NCBI GenBank assembly: GCA_040901495.1
Contig: JBBDYO010000073.1
Location: forward strand, 1 to 13,849
Direction: 5' to 3'
DNA from: VRUE01 sp040901495
Lineage (GTDB): Bacteria; Actinomycetota; Thermoleophilia; Solirubrobacterales; 70-9
DNA: 13,849 nucleotides
How positions within the stretch are numbered: the stretch's first letter is position 1; each line of letters starts with the position of its first letter. Of the stretch, positions 8,379-13,849 are shown in pieces. The notes beneath the pieces were generated by a model, which saw only the letters and a program-made list of their open reading frames with translations, did no database searches and was not told the DNA's origin. Both the position numbers and the translations under genes were made by a program.

Positions 8379-9518
8379 ATGCGTGAGCCTGGGCGCACCG
8401 CCATCGGAACTTGGAGCGGGGGCAGGTTCCTGCGCTTCGGCGAGACGATCGAGGAGGACCGCCTCGAAGCGCTGATGAAGCCCGGCGGCGGGATTGACAC
8501 CGTGCTCACCGCCGATACCTATGGGCAAGGCGAGGCTGACCTGATTCTGGGGCGGGCTCTGGTGGGCGTGCCGCGCGACGAGTACTGCCTGGTCGGTGCG
8601 GTTGGCCATGACTTCTACGAGGGGGAGCGCGACGGGCCGCGCGGCTTTCCCCGCTTCACAGACCCGACCCTGCGCGGTTCCGACGGGTACGCCGCCTACC
8701 TGCGGATGGCGACCGAGCGCAGCCTCGAGCGGATCGGCGCCGACTCGTTCGACCTGCTGCTTCTCCACAACCCCGACCGCATCGGCTACACCAGCGAGGC
8801 GGTCTGGGACGGGATGGAGGCGCTGCGGGAGGCCGGGCTCACCGCGACGATCGGCGTCGCTCCCGGCCCCGCCAATGGCTTCACGCTCGACCTGATCTCC
8901 TGCTTCGAGCGGTTCGGTGAGCGGATCGACTGGGCGATGGTCATCCTCAACCCGTTCGAGCCCTGGCCCGGTGAGCTCTGCCTGGACGCGGCGGCGAAGC
9001 GCGGCGTCAAGGTGATCACCCGGGTGGTCGACTACGGCGGGCTCTTCTGGGGCGACCTTAGGCCGGGTATGGAGCTGGCGAAGGGGGATCACCGCGCCTT
9101 CCGCCCGGACGGCTGGATCGAGGCGGGACTGGAGAAGCTGGAGCGGGTCGCACCGATCGCGGAGCGGCGCGGGTTGACGACGATCCAGCTCGCCTGCCAG
9201 TGGAACCTGGCCCACCCAGCTGTCGAGTGCGTCGTGCCGACCCTGATCCAAGAGGCCGGCCCCGACGCCCGGCCGATTGAGGAGAAGCGAGCGGAGCTGG
9301 CCTCGCTCCCGGCCGATATCCGCCTCACCGACGACGAGGTGGCCGAGGTCCGGGCGGTCGGCGACAACACCGGGTGCATGGCGCTGAAGGGCGCCAACCC
9401 GTTGCACGAGGGCGAGGAGCGCCCCGACCGCTGGGCGCTCGACGACGAGCTGCTGGCGGTGGGCGAGCGCTGGGGCATCGATGCCACGCACGACCTCGCC
9501 GGCGCTCACGTTGCCTGA
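8379..9518 (+). CDS. Aldo/keto reductase-fold protein with degenerate catalytic tetrad
   Basis: A 379-aa protein from ATG 8379 (383 aa if ATG 8367 is used). It has the (beta/alpha)8 AKR layout: TADTYGQGEADLILGRAL matches the family's FDTAxxYGxGxSExxLGxAL, RDEYCLVGAVG matches RDEYVLxTKVG, and SFDLLLLHNPD matches the strand carrying the catalytic His. A C-terminal helical part follows (LACQWNLAHPAVECVVPT). Aligned this way, the catalytic Tyr48 and His130 are kept, but the catalytic Asp is Leu43 and the catalytic Lys is Ala74. Such a protein may not be a normal NADPH oxidoreductase. I favour ATG 8379 because TATGGT lies 7 nt upstream. It separates clpC from disA. Substrate and role are unknown. 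Confidence 0.82.
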   Translation: MREPGRTAIGTWSGGRFLRFGETIEEDRLEALMKPGGGIDTVLTADTYGQGEADLILGRALVGVPRDEYCLVGAVGHDFYEGERDGPRGFPRFTDPTLRGSDGYAAYLRMATERSLERIGADSFDLLLLHNPDRIGYTSEAVWDGMEALREAGLTATIGVAPGPANGFTLDLISCFERFGERIDWAMVILNPFEPWPGELCLDAAAKRGVKVITRVVDYGGLFWGDLRPGMELAKGDHRAFRPDGWIEAGLEKLERVAPIAERRGLTTIQLACQWNLAHPAVECVVPTLIQEAGPDARPIEEKRAELASLPADIRLTDDEVAEVRAVGDNTGCMALKGANPLHEGEERPDRWALDDELLAVGERWGIDATHDLAGAHVA

Positions 9519-9585
9519 CCTGCAAAGAGGCCGACCCTATCGACGGCAAAATCAAGGCAATTGGGTTGATCGGTGACGGATCTCC

Positions 9586-9648
9586 TTGACAAAAATCATC
9601 CCGACCTGTCCACTAGGACATTGGCAGACCGCATTGCAGAGCGATATT
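9586..9648 (+). promoter_or_regulatory. disA promoter region with overlapping palindrome
   Basis: A perfect TTGACA (9586-9591) has only a poor -10 at 17 nt (TCCACT). That position is covered by the inverted repeat TGTCC-ACTA-GGACA (9607-9620), as an operator would be. A second candidate promoter, TTGGCA (9621-9626) with GATATT (9643-9648) and a 16-nt spacer, would start transcription about 11 nt before the disA ATG. The remainder of the 147-nt AKR-disA gap shows no gene and only a weak GCCG/CGGC stem just after the AKR stop. Confidence 0.45.
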
Positions 9649-9665
9649 TGGCATCCTAGGACGCG

Positions 9666-10778
9666 ATGTCTACGCTGCCAGGGGATGAGCTTCACGAGCT
9701 TGAGGAACGACAGGACCCCCGGCTTCTAAGGGCCCTCGACGTCGTCGCCCCCGGCGGCGCGCTGCGCGAGGGCATCGACAACATCGTCCACTCGCGCACC
9801 GGCGGCTTGATCGTCGTAGGCGACCCCGGAGACATCTCTCACCTGCTTTCCGGTGGGATCAAGCTCGACATCGACTACACGCCGGCGATGCTCTACCAAG
9901 TGGCGAAGATGGACGGCGCAATCGTCCTCAACGCTGAGGCGACGAAGATCGCTTGGGCCAACGTCCAGCTGATGCCGGACCCGACGATCCTCTCCAGTGA
10001 GACGGGCACTCGCCACCGCACCGCCGAGCGCGTCTCCAAACAGACCCAGGCCCTGGTGATCGCGATCTCCCAGCGCCGCGACGTCGTTTCGCTCTACGTC
10101 GAGGGGACCAAGTACATCCTTCAAGACATCCCCGCCGTTCTGGCCAAGGCAAACCAGGGGCTGGCGACGCTGGAGAAGTACCGCCAGCGCCTCGACCAGG
10201 TCTCCACCCGCCTCACCGTGCTGGAGTTCGAGGGGGGAGGGGTTCTCTACGACGCGCTGGCGGTCCTGCAGCGGGCCGAGCTGGTGACTCGGATGGCGGT
10301 CGAGGTCGAGCGCTACATCGTCGAGCTCGGCACCGAGGGGCGGCTGATCGAGATGCAGCTCGAGGAGACGATGGTCGGCGTCGCCGCCGACAAGGCTGCG
10401 CTGATCCGCGACTACTCGGTCGAGGACTCCGAGCAGAACCTCGAAACGGTGATGCAGTCGCTGGCCCGGATGCCCCACCAGGACGTGCTCGACTTCGGGC
10501 GCCTCGCCGAGATGCTGGGCTACGATCGCAAGGTCAACACCCTCGACTTCCCGGTGGCCCCGCGCGGCTACCGCATGCTGGGTCGCGTGCCCCGCATCCC
10601 CAAGCTTGTCGTCCAGAAAATCATCCACGAATTTGGCGGTCTGGAGGAGGTCCTTGCGGCCTCCGACGCCGACCTCGAGGCAGTTGACGGAGTGGGCTCG
10701 ACAAGGGCCAAGGACATCCGCGAGGGCCTGCGGAGGCTCCGAGAGGTCGATCTGGTCGACCGGTACTTACAGAGCTGA
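9666..10778 (+). CDS. disA: DNA integrity scanning protein DisA, diadenylate cyclase
   Basis: Makes cyclic di-AMP from two ATP and senses branched DNA such as Holliday junctions. The protein is 370 aa, the usual size for an octameric DisA. The N-terminal DAC domain (about 25-155) has the DGA motif at 83-85 (KMDGAIVL) and RHRTA at 116-120, the two active-site signatures, both intact. A helical spine follows to about residue 290. The C-terminal RuvA-like helix-hairpin-helix (roughly 325-365, with VDGVGSTRAKDI) binds DNA. The start is ATG 9666, with AGGA (9658-9661) 4 nt upstream. carD begins 2 nt after the stop, so disA and carD should be co-transcribed. radA, commonly next to disA in actinobacteria, is absent; an AKR-like gene is upstream instead. 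Confidence 0.97.
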   Translation: MSTLPGDELHELEERQDPRLLRALDVVAPGGALREGIDNIVHSRTGGLIVVGDPGDISHLLSGGIKLDIDYTPAMLYQVAKMDGAIVLNAEATKIAWANVQLMPDPTILSSETGTRHRTAERVSKQTQALVIAISQRRDVVSLYVEGTKYILQDIPAVLAKANQGLATLEKYRQRLDQVSTRLTVLEFEGGGVLYDALAVLQRAELVTRMAVEVERYIVELGTEGRLIEMQLEETMVGVAADKAALIRDYSVEDSEQNLETVMQSLARMPHQDVLDFGRLAEMLGYDRKVNTLDFPVAPRGYRMLGRVPRIPKLVVQKIIHEFGGLEEVLAASDADLEAVDGVGSTRAKDIREGLRRLREVDLVDRYLQS

Positions 10779-10780
10779 CG

Positions 10781-11374
10781 GTGATTGGCGCCGTCGACAA
10801 TGGAAAGGAGCGAGCAATTCCCGAGCTAGACGAGGCTATGGAGGAAGGCATCGAGGAGGAAGTCGAGTACGTCTGCGACTTCGAGGAGGGCGACAAGGTC
10901 GTCTATCCCCACCACGGAGCGGGCCTGGTGCTGAAGAAAGAGGCCCGCGAGCTGATGGGGGAGGAGCGTGAATACCTCACGATCAAGATCCTCCACAACG
11001 AACTCACCGTGATGGTCCCGTGCGAAAACGCCGGCAAGGCAGGGCTGCGACGGGTCATCGACGAGGACGAAATCAAGAAGGTCACATCTGTCCTCACCGA
11101 TGAAGTGTCGGAGATGCCGAAAAACTGGAACCGGCGTTTCAAGTACAACCGCGAGAAGATCAAGACCGGCGATGTCTTCGAGCTCGCCGAGGTGGTTCGC
11201 AACCTGGCTATTCGCGAGATGGAAAAGGGCCTTTCCACTGGCGAGAAGCAGATGTACACGCGCGCCAAGAAAATCCTCGCGTCGGAGTTCATGTACGCAC
11301 TCGACAAGGACGAGGAGGGTGCGGAGGAGTACCTGGACGGCCTGCTGGAGGCGCGCTTCGCCGCCACCGCCTAG
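10781..11374 (+). CDS. carD: CarD/CdnL-family RNA polymerase-binding transcriptional regulator
   Basis: Stabilises the open promoter complex of housekeeping RNA polymerase. The RNAP-interacting Tudor-like domain spans about residues 34-90 (FEEGDKVVYPHHGAG, EYLTIKI, ELTVMVPCENA). The helical DNA-binding domain follows, with NWNRRFKYN at 115-123 whose W116 corresponds to the minor-groove Trp (W85) of M. tuberculosis CarD, and then GLSTGEKQMYTRAKKIL. From GTG 10781 the protein is 197 aa, with an acidic N-terminal extension of about 33 residues not present in the 162-aa mycobacterial protein. The start is uncertain. A strong GGAAAGGAG (10802-10810) lies 6 nt before an in-frame ATT (10817, 185 aa), and an ATG occurs at 10838 (178 aa). 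The gene lies 2 nt after disA and 39 nt before ispD. Confidence 0.94.
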   Translation: MIGAVDNGKERAIPELDEAMEEGIEEEVEYVCDFEEGDKVVYPHHGAGLVLKKEARELMGEEREYLTIKILHNELTVMVPCENAGKAGLRRVIDEDEIKKVTSVLTDEVSEMPKNWNRRFKYNREKIKTGDVFELAEVVRNLAIREMEKGLSTGEKQMYTRAKKILASEFMYALDKDEEGAEEYLDGLLEARFAATA

Positions 11375-11392
11375 AGACGCCATCCGAAACCC

Positions 11393-11404
11393 CCGCGCAC
11401 GCGG
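11393..11404 (+). promoter_or_regulatory. Hairpin overlapping the ispD ribosome-binding site
   Basis: CCGCG-CA-CGCGG is a perfect inverted repeat (practically CCGC/GCGG with a GCAC loop) in the 39-nt carD-ispD gap. Its right arm runs into GCGGAG (11401-11406), the likely Shine-Dalgarno of ispD, 7 nt before the ATG. It could lower ispD translation unless ribosomes arriving from carD open it. Confidence 0.3.
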
Positions 11405-11413
11405 AGTTCACGA

Positions 11414-12208
11414 ATGGGGTCCAGTCCAGTCGCAGTAACAGCGGTCATCGCGGCCGCCGGCTCCGGTCAGAGGCTCGGAGCCGGCGGCCCGCAGGCCTTC
11501 GTGCCGCTGGCCGGCAAGGCGATGATCGAGTGGTCGATCGAGGCCTTCGGCGCGGCCGAGCCGGTGCGCTCGATCGTCGTCGCCTGCCCGCCTGGGCACG
11601 CCCCCGGCCTGGGCGGCGAGGGCCTCACGGTGGTTGACGGCGGGGAGGCCCGGGCCGAATCCGTCGCCAACGCACTGGAGGCGGTCGACACGGAGCTGGT
11701 CGCGATCCACGATGCGGCGCGGCCATTGGTAACCGCCGAGCTGGTCGAGGCCGTGATCGCGATGCTGTGCGCCGATCCCGAAGCCGACGGTGCGATCGCC
11801 GCCACACCCGTAACCGACACGATCAAGCAGGTGGGAGCGGGAAAGCAGGTAGGGAAGAGGGAGGAGGCAGGCGGGGAAGGCTCAAAAGATCTGTCGACGA
11901 GTTTTGGCCCCCATAGGGTCCTCAAATCGTCAACAGATGTCGAGACGACTCTCGACCGCGGTCGGTTGTGGGCGGCGCAGACGCCGCAGGTGTTTCGGAC
12001 CGAGGCGCTGCGCGCCGCCATAGACGCTGCGGAGAGCGCTGCCGCTTCGGGGGGCGGGGTCGCCGCCGCGACCGACGAGGCGATGCTGATCGAGGAGGCT
12101 GGTGGCAGGGTCCTGATTTATCCCTCGCTGCCGGAGAACCTCAAGGTGACCACCCCGCTTGACCTCAAAATGGCCGAGCTGCTGCTCAACGAGCGCTCGG
12201 CCCAGTAG
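11414..12208 (+). CDS. ispD: 2-C-methyl-D-erythritol 4-phosphate cytidylyltransferase, with an internal insertion
   Basis: Third enzyme of the MEP isoprenoid pathway: CTP + MEP gives CDP-ME. The protein is 264 aa, about 30 longer than usual. Visible signatures are AAAGSGQRLG (13-22, with R20), VVDGGEARAESV (73-84), the HDAARP motif (99-104, with D100), DTIK (135-138), TLDRGRLWAAQTPQ (179-192, with R182), ATDEA (219-223, with T220) and NLKVTTPLDL (242-251, with K244). Two oddities stand out. The conserved PK(A/Q)(F/Y) reads PQAF, so the catalytic Lys27 of E. coli is Gln27. Residues about 141-176 form an insert in the loop between DTIK and TLDR, encoded by a purine-rich direct repeat and a palindrome with untypical A/T-ending codons. 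The frame stays open, so it is not simply a pseudogene. ispF, often next to ispD, is not adjacent. Confidence 0.9.
   Translation: MGSSPVAVTAVIAAAGSGQRLGAGGPQAFVPLAGKAMIEWSIEAFGAAEPVRSIVVACPPGHAPGLGGEGLTVVDGGEARAESVANALEAVDTELVAIHDAARPLVTAELVEAVIAMLCADPEADGAIAATPVTDTIKQVGAGKQVGKREEAGGEGSKDLSTSFGPHRVLKSSTDVETTLDRGRLWAAQTPQVFRTEALRAAIDAAESAAASGGGVAAATDEAMLIEEAGGRVLIYPSLPENLKVTTPLDLKMAELLLNERSAQ
11825..11880 (+). repeat. Purine-rich tract with 18-bp-spaced direct repeat inside ispD
   Basis: AAGCAGGT occurs at 11825-11832 and again at 11843-11850, each followed by (A)GGGA, encoding the hexapeptide pair KQVGAG-KQVGKR. The segment from 11831 to 11880 is almost all purine. It has GGG runs at 11833, 11839, 11852 and 11859 and GGGG at 11873, enough for a G-quadruplex on the coding strand. 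It fills the first half of the extra loop of IspD, so the loop probably grew by slippage or duplication. Confidence 0.5.
11889..11938. repeat. 50-nt palindromic element inserted in frame in ispD
   Basis: The outer arms ATCTGTCGACGA (11889-11900) and TCGTCAACAGAT (11927-11938) are complementary at 11 of 12 positions. Pairing continues inward with TTT/AAA, GG/CC and CCC/GGG (11902-11911 with 11916-11926), separated by small mismatches, closing on a loop of CATA. It encodes DLSTSFGPHRVLKSSTD in IspD, with codons such as AGT, TTT, CAT, AGG, TCA and ACA that are unusual beside its GC-ending neighbours. There are no transposase or target-site duplications that I can see. No second copy is visible in this window. 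Confidence 0.65.
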
Positions 12209-12232
12209 GACCGTCGAGCCCGCGGCCCGCTT

Positions 12233-13213
12233 CTAGTGCCCGTCCTCGTCAGGCAGGCCAGCCGCTGCCCGCGTCCCGTCGCCGAGATGGCGCAGGCGCC
12301 GCTTCTTGAAGAGCCTGCGCTCGATGTAGAGGGTGCTGACGCCGGCCAGGACGATCGCCGCGAGGTTGAGGCTGAGCTGGGCCATCGCGCCCCGCCAATC
12401 CGCCCAGTTGCCGAGCGCCGCGGCGATGCCGATATTGGCCGCCGCCGGGATCGTCGTCACCGAGATCAGCACTCCGACCAGCGCTCCGGACTTGGCTGAC
12501 GCCAGGGAGAGGACACCCGCCGCTCCGGCGAAGACGGCGACGATGAAGGAGAACTCGTCCGGCTTGGCGATGAACTGCGTGAGGGGGTTGTTGACGCTCT
12601 TGAAGTCGGAGTCGACCAGCCCGGTCGCCACGCAGAGCAGCGTGAACAGGAAGGCCGCGGTGATGCCGACGGGGAAGCCGACCGCCAGTGCGGTCACCGA
12701 CCGCAGGGCGACCCCGAGGCGACGCTCGACGGCCGCCACGCAGAGGCCCGCAAGGGGCCCGAACTCCGGGCCGACGACCATTGCCCCGACGATCAGGATC
12801 GGCGAGCCGGTGAAGATCCCGACCGAGGCGATCAGACAGGCGAGGACCATGAAGATCAGGAAGGTGCCGGACAGCTCGATGCTCTCCGAGGTCCGCGCCT
12901 CGACCTCCTCCCAGACCACCGCGTCCGAAGGCGCCCCGCGCGCCGCCCGCACCGCTCGATCGGCTGCATCGGAGATCTGCGAGTCGATCTGCTCGAGAGA
13001 GATCGAGCCGTCCCGGGCCACGTCCAGCTCCTTGAGGTCCTCGATCACCACGCTGGCGTCCTCGCGGGCCACGTCGCAGAGGACAACGTCGCCGCTGGGC
13101 TGGCGCGCCGCGCCGGGCAAGAAGACCAGGTTGCAGGTCGACGGCGCCGCCTCCAGCAGCCCGAGGACCTTCTCGGAACGATCCGACGGGACGACGATGC
13201 GCAGATGGACCAT
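12233..13213 (-). CDS. DUF389-family integral membrane protein
   Basis: A 326-aa protein from ATG 13213. The N-terminal 110 residues form a soluble region (VHLRIVVPSDRSEKVLGLL then an acidic alpha/beta part), as in other DUF389 proteins. About six hydrophobic segments follow, near residues 116-136, 137-162, 170-200, 221-240, 243-267 and 276-297. The second carries GAMVVGPEFGPLAG, the family's signature (usually GAMxxxPxxGP). The C-terminus is a basic stretch (RRLFKKRRLRH) and a charged tail, likely cytoplasmic. The function of DUF389 proteins is not established and I do not propose a substrate. An in-frame start at 13273 would run past the divergent gene's start and is unlikely. The stop is 24 nt from that of ispD, tail to tail, with no clear terminator between. 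Confidence 0.85.
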   Translation of the reverse strand: MVHLRIVVPSDRSEKVLGLLEAAPSTCNLVFLPGAARQPSGDVVLCDVAREDASVVIEDLKELDVARDGSISLEQIDSQISDAADRAVRAARGAPSDAVVWEEVEARTSESIELSGTFLIFMVLACLIASVGIFTGSPILIVGAMVVGPEFGPLAGLCVAAVERRLGVALRSVTALAVGFPVGITAAFLFTLLCVATGLVDSDFKSVNNPLTQFIAKPDEFSFIVAVFAGAAGVLSLASAKSGALVGVLISVTTIPAAANIGIAAALGNWADWRGAMAQLSLNLAAIVLAGVSTLYIERRLFKKRRLRHLGDGTRAAAGLPDEDGH

Positions 13214-13222
13214 GGAGGCGAG

Positions 13223-13240
13223 ACTATCCGGGTGGATAAC
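13223..13240. promoter_or_regulatory. Mirror-image bidirectional promoter between the DUF389 and PHP genes
   Basis: The inverted repeat TATCC-GGGT-GGATA (13225-13238) places GATAAC (13235-13240) on the plus strand, 9 nt before GTG 13250. It places GATAGT (13228 down to 13223) on the minus strand, 9 nt before ATG 13213. Both genes lack a Shine-Dalgarno close to the start, so two near-leaderless transcripts from back-to-back -10 elements are a reasonable reading. -35 boxes are not recognisable. Confidence 0.4.
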
Positions 13241-13249
13241 GTGCGGACC

Positions 13250-13849
13250 GTGCTGACCGACTATCACCTGCACCTGCGGCCCGATCGGGAGGACACTCCT
13301 CCGGAGCGCTTCTTCACCGGGGAGAACGTCGACCGCTATCTGGCGGCGGCGGCCGAGGCCGGGATCGCCGAGCTCGGGGTCTCAGAGCACATCCACCGCT
13401 TTACCCAGGCTCTCGAGATATGGCGTCACCCCTTCTGGGAGGAGCAGGCTCGCGATGACCTCGACGCCTACTGCGAGTTCGTCCGGGGTACCGAGCTGAG
13501 GCTCGGAATCGAGTGCGATTTCGTCCCCGGTGCCGAGGACCGGACCGCCACGCTGCTCGAGGCCCGCGACTTCGACTACGTCGTCGGCTCGGTCCACTTC
13601 GTCGGGGAGGCCGCGGTCGACCACGAGGGCTGGGACATCTGGGAGGGGTCTGGCGACGCGGACGAGGTCTGGCGACGCTACTTCGAGTCGCTGGCGGAGT
13701 GCGCGAGCTCCGGACTCTTCGACATCCTCGCCCACCCCGACCTCGTCAAGGTCTGGGGCAGTGGACGGCCGCTGCCCGAGCGCGACCCTCGCTTCTTCTA
13801 CGAGCCGGCGGTGGAGGCGATCGCCGCCAGCGGGATCGCGGTCGAGGTC
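13250..13849 (+). CDS. PHP-domain phosphoesterase, probably histidinol-phosphatase (3' end outside window)
   Basis: The first 200 codons of a PHP-family metal-dependent hydrolase. Counting from GTG 13250, the metal-ligand motifs appear in order: DYHLHL (residues 4-9), GVSEHIH (43-49), GIECDFVPG (86-94, with the bridging Glu), DYVVGSVHFVG (109-119) and DILAHPDLVK (158-167). The YVVGSVHFV and AHPDLVK blocks resemble HisK/HisJ-type histidinol-phosphatases, which dephosphorylate histidinol phosphate in histidine synthesis. No other his gene is here to confirm this, so a related phosphatase is possible. Starts at GTG 13241 or 13232 would add 3 or 6 residues. I prefer 13250 because PHP proteins begin within a few residues of DYH and because GATAAC lies 9 nt upstream. 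The last His-containing motif is beyond the window. Confidence 0.78.
   Translation, partial: MLTDYHLHLRPDREDTPPERFFTGENVDRYLAAAAEAGIAELGVSEHIHRFTQALEIWRHPFWEEQARDDLDAYCEFVRGTELRLGIECDFVPGAEDRTATLLEARDFDYVVGSVHFVGEAAVDHEGWDIWEGSGDADEVWRRYFESLAECASSGLFDILAHPDLVKVWGSGRPLPERDPRFFYEPAVEAIAASGIAVEV

Noticed and set aside
11414..12208. ispD as a pseudogene
   Set aside because: The frame is open throughout, all conserved blocks are in one frame, and only one catalytic residue differs; a modified but translated gene fits better.
12333..13256. Plus-strand open frame opposite the DUF389 gene
   Set aside because: Thr/Ala/Ser-rich shadow of a membrane-protein gene whose signature is clear on the minus strand.

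Overview
The window is a dense, GC-rich stretch of bacterial chromosome made of housekeeping genes with short gaps. It is most likely from a deep-branching actinobacterium; Thermoleophilia/Solirubrobacterales is my guess, not something the sequence proves. The case for Actinobacteria is gene order: folB-folK ... coaX ... lysS ... clpC ... disA-carD-ispD follows, from memory, the Mycobacterium tuberculosis order. The panC, panD, lsr2 and radA genes expected in between are missing. GTG and TTG starts and strong G/C third-position bias fit this.

Layout. (1) 1-765: the folate pair folB (5' end cut off) and folK. (2) 773-1534, minus strand: a glutathione-S-transferase-fold protein, tail to tail with folK and divergent from coaX. 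(3) 1605-3351: coaX (type III pantothenate kinase) overlapping dus (tRNA dihydrouridine synthase). (4) 3385-5507: a well-formed promoter, a leader with a terminator-like hairpin, greA, then lysS. (5) 5508-8271: a regulatory gap with a ClgR-like operator and a possible 24-codon leader ORF, then clpC. (6) 8379-9518: an aldo/keto-reductase-fold gene lacking two of the four catalytic residues. (7) 9586-12208: disA (c-di-AMP synthase and DNA scanner), carD (RNA polymerase regulator) and ispD (MEP isoprenoid pathway), closely packed. (8) 12233-13213, minus strand: a DUF389 membrane protein, divergent from a PHP-family (histidinol-phosphatase-like) gene that runs off the right edge.

The genes do not form one pathway. 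They are a conserved information-processing and cofactor neighbourhood: transcription (greA, carD), translation (lysS, dus), proteolysis (clpC), genome-integrity signalling (disA) and cofactors or isoprenoids (folB, folK, coaX, ispD). There is no CRISPR array, transposase, phage gene, rRNA or tRNA gene.

Most unusual points: (a) ispD carries an in-frame insert containing a near-perfect 50-nt palindrome, like the Rickettsia palindromic elements, and also has Gln in place of the catalytic Lys27; (b) an apparent intrinsic terminator lies between the greA promoter and greA, resembling the E. coli GraL leader; (c) six genes lack a convincing Shine-Dalgarno but have a -10-like hexamer exactly 7 or 9 nt before the start codon, suggesting leaderless mRNAs, and two of these are mirror images in one 27-36 nt divergent spacer.
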